A stretch of 6,052 nt of DNA from Paenibacillus sp. UBA6285. GTDB taxonomy: Bacteria; Bacillota; Bacilli; Paenibacillales; Paenibacillaceae. The stretch lies in the NCBI GenBank assembly GCA_002438345.1, contig DJUJ01000212.1:22201-28252 (forward strand), read 5' to 3'. Made by a program: the position numbers and the translations under genes. This document shows positions 5,385 through 6,052 of the stretch, piece by piece (position 1 is the first letter of the stretch; each line of letters begins with the position of its first letter). The notes beneath the pieces were generated by a model, which was not told the DNA's origin, did not search any database, and saw only the letters and a program-made list of their open reading frames with translations.

Positions 5385-5405
5385 TTAGGAAGGACTGAAA
5401 AGAAT

Positions 5406-5678
5406 ATGGCTTTTAAACCAAGAGAAGGCGCCGACAACGACAAAAGACCGGCACGTCGTGGTGGACGCAACAAGCGTAAAAAAGTTTGCTTTTTCACTGT
5501 GAACAAGATTACTCACATTGATTATAAAGATACCGAACTTCTTAAGAAGTTCATCAGCGAACGTGGAAAGATTTTGCCACGTCGTGTAACGGGTACTAGT
5601 GCAAAATACCAACGCGCTCTTACCATTGCTGTAAAACGCTCGCGTCAAATCGCGTTGCTTCCTTACACAACGGAATAG
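5406..5678 (+). CDS. rpsR: 30S ribosomal protein S18
   Basis: A 90-residue S18 that partners S6 on the small-subunit platform. Recognisable blocks are the basic N-terminus [37 protein letters not shown] (residues 39-58) and [20 protein letters not shown] (59-78), ending IALLPY. It has one cysteine, Cys28; S18 forms with a Cys-rich zinc site have more, so this looks like the zinc-independent type. AGGAAGGA (5387-5394) lies 11 bases before the ATG. It is the last gene of the operon, followed by an intrinsic terminator. Confidence 0.98.
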   Translation: MAFKPREGADNDKRPARRGGRNKRKKVCFFTVNKITHIDYKDTELLKKFISERGKILPRRVTGTSAKYQRALTIAVKRSRQIALLPYTTE

Positions 5679-5688
5679 GACGTTTTAT

Positions 5689-5719
5689 AAAAGCAGTCGG
5701 GAAACCGGCTGCTTTTTTT
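5689..5719 (+). terminator. Intrinsic terminator of the rpsF-ssb-rpsR operon
   Basis: AGCAGTCGG (5692-5700), a GAAA loop (5701-5704) and CCGGCTGCT (5705-5713) form a stem with one wobble, followed by a T run to 5719. An A run before the stem (from 5689) can extend it and makes weak termination on the other strand possible. It begins 10 bases after the rpsR stop. Confidence 0.92.
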
Positions 5720-5748
5720 GTATAGGGTGTGAAGTGCTTTTTTACCGT

Positions 5749-5777
5749 TTGACGCCAGATCTGTAATGTGTTAAATT
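5749..5777 (+). promoter_or_regulatory. Promoter of the structured leader
   Basis: TTGACG (5749-5754) and TAAATT (5772-5777) are 17 bases apart, with TG at 5769-5770 giving an extended -10. Transcription would begin near 5784 and run into the leader ORF. The -10 is only a four-of-six match, compensated by the good -35 and the TG. Confidence 0.65.
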
Positions 5778-5781
5778 ACAG
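5761..5781. promoter_or_regulatory. Palindromic operator overlapping the -10
   Basis: CTGTAAT (5761-5767) and ATTACAG (5775-5781) are a perfect inverted repeat with a 7-base centre. It covers the spacer and -10 of the promoter at 5749-5777, an ideal place for a dimeric repressor. Spacing is two bases longer than the GlnR/TnrA site, so I do not assign it to those regulators. Confidence 0.5.
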
Positions 5782-5809
5782 CTATCCTATAACTAAAGGG
5801 GAAATTTTG

Positions 5810-5833
5810 ATGTTGGTGACCGTTCTTAACTAG
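5810..5833 (+). CDS. Leader peptide of 7 residues (MLVTVLN)
   Basis: ATG at 5810 follows AAAGGGG (5795-5801) with an ideal 8-base gap, and the frame closes at TAG 5831-5833 after seven codons. Codons 5 to 7 and most of the stop are inside the 5' arm of the long-range stem 5822-5832/5947-5957. A ribosome sitting on or stalled in this ORF would therefore stop that stem from forming. The peptide does not match any leader peptide I can name with confidence. A chance ORF of this length is common; its placement between a good ribosome binding site and the stem is what supports it. Confidence 0.5.
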   Translation: MLVTVLN

Positions 5834-6006
5834 CAATTTCATAACACTTGATTAGGAAGGCTTTATCAGGCTCGTCTTTTGGCGTTTACGTGCTCTATTT
5901 GAGTCCGTCTCGCGCAGAAGTCTGTTATTCCTAACGGTGGATGATTTAGTTAAGAACACACGAAGCGTCATATGGCCTCTTTACGGCTATTGTTCTCTTT
6001 GTAATT

Positions 6007-6034
6007 AACCGTGCTCTTAGAGCACGGTTTTTTT
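6007..6034 (+). terminator. Leader terminator (attenuator)
   Basis: AACCGTGCTC (6007-6016), loop TTA, and GAGCACGGTT (6020-6029) form a perfect 10-pair stem overlapping a run of seven T (6028-6034), with a further six T after one G. No gene of usual length lies between its promoter and this terminator, which is why it is read as conditional. Confidence 0.9.
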
Positions 6035-6052
6035 GTTTTTTGGCCATCCTGG

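Larger units (their letters stand above)
5794..6034 (+). promoter_or_regulatory. Structured leader with attenuator architecture
   Basis: Downstream of its own promoter lies a ribosome binding site and a 7-codon ORF. Its last codons and stop form one arm of an 11-pair long-range stem (5822-5832 with 5947-5957). Nested inside are TTAGGAA/TTCCTAA (5852-5858 with 5928-5934) and a hairpin with one mismatch (5888-5895 with 5901-5908). The leader ends in a 10-pair terminator (6007-6034). CGTGCTCT occurs twice (5889-5896 and 6010-6017), so the 3' arm of the terminator can pair with either copy, giving a possible antiterminator. The layout matches ribosome-mediated attenuators found upstream of antibiotic-resistance and translation-stress genes in Firmicutes. 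It has no T-box GGTGG-type motif. The controlled gene is outside the window. Confidence 0.6.

Noticed and set aside
5762..5780. GlnR/TnrA box at the leader promoter
   Set aside because: TGTAA and TTACA are 9 bases apart, two more than the TGTNA-N7-TNACA consensus allows.
5972..6004. 10-codon ORF (MASLRLLFSL) ending just before the leader terminator
   Set aside because: Its position is attractive for blocking the terminator hairpin, but the ATG has no convincing ribosome binding site, so I do not list it as a gene.
5784..6034. T-box riboswitch
   Set aside because: A terminator-ended leader suggested it, but the T-box bulge sequence and the stem I specifier layout are not present.

Overview
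The window reads as chromosomal DNA from an endospore-forming, low-to-moderate G+C Firmicute, most likely Paenibacillus or a close relative. The reasons are strong GGAGG-type ribosome binding sites, a YyaC-type spore protease, a YjzC-family protein, sigma-G-like promoters, and the rpsF-ssb-rpsR operon beside DUF951, DUF3343 and MscS-type genes. In Bacillus subtilis a related set of yya genes and rpsF-ssbA-rpsR lies close to the replication origin, so this window is probably origin-proximal too. The genus is an inference; no 16S rRNA or other marker is present.

Left part (1-2273). The 3' end of a class V aminotransferase/cysteine desulfurase-like gene is followed on the same strand by a DUF4446 membrane protein. 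A spore protease YyaC gene converges on the latter and overlaps its 3' end by 26 bases. YyaC and the DUF3343 gene diverge from a 118-base region built around a symmetric TAGTATA-N18-TATACTA element that could serve as a forespore-type promoter in either direction.

Centre (2022-3719). DUF3343, an MscS-family channel with an unusual charged tail, and a DUF951 mini-protein form a compact operon. A tRNA-Ser(CGA) follows with its own extended -10 promoter and intrinsic terminator.

Right centre (3720-4430). Two minus-strand units lie here. One is a YjzC-family gene. The other is a previously unremarked short unit: a near-consensus sigma-G promoter, a ribosome binding site, a 22-codon ORF beginning with TTG, and a strong terminator. 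An A+T-rich inverted repeat separates them.

Right part (4435-6052). A clear promoter drives rpsF-ssb-rpsR (ribosomal protein S6, single-stranded DNA-binding protein, ribosomal protein S18), which ends at an intrinsic terminator. After it comes a promoter overlapped by a palindromic operator. That promoter leads into a roughly 250-base structured leader with a 7-codon ORF, long-range nested stems and a final intrinsic terminator. This has the architecture of a ribosome-controlled transcription attenuator for a gene just beyond the window. The leader and the sigma-G microgene are the two most interesting parts of the window.
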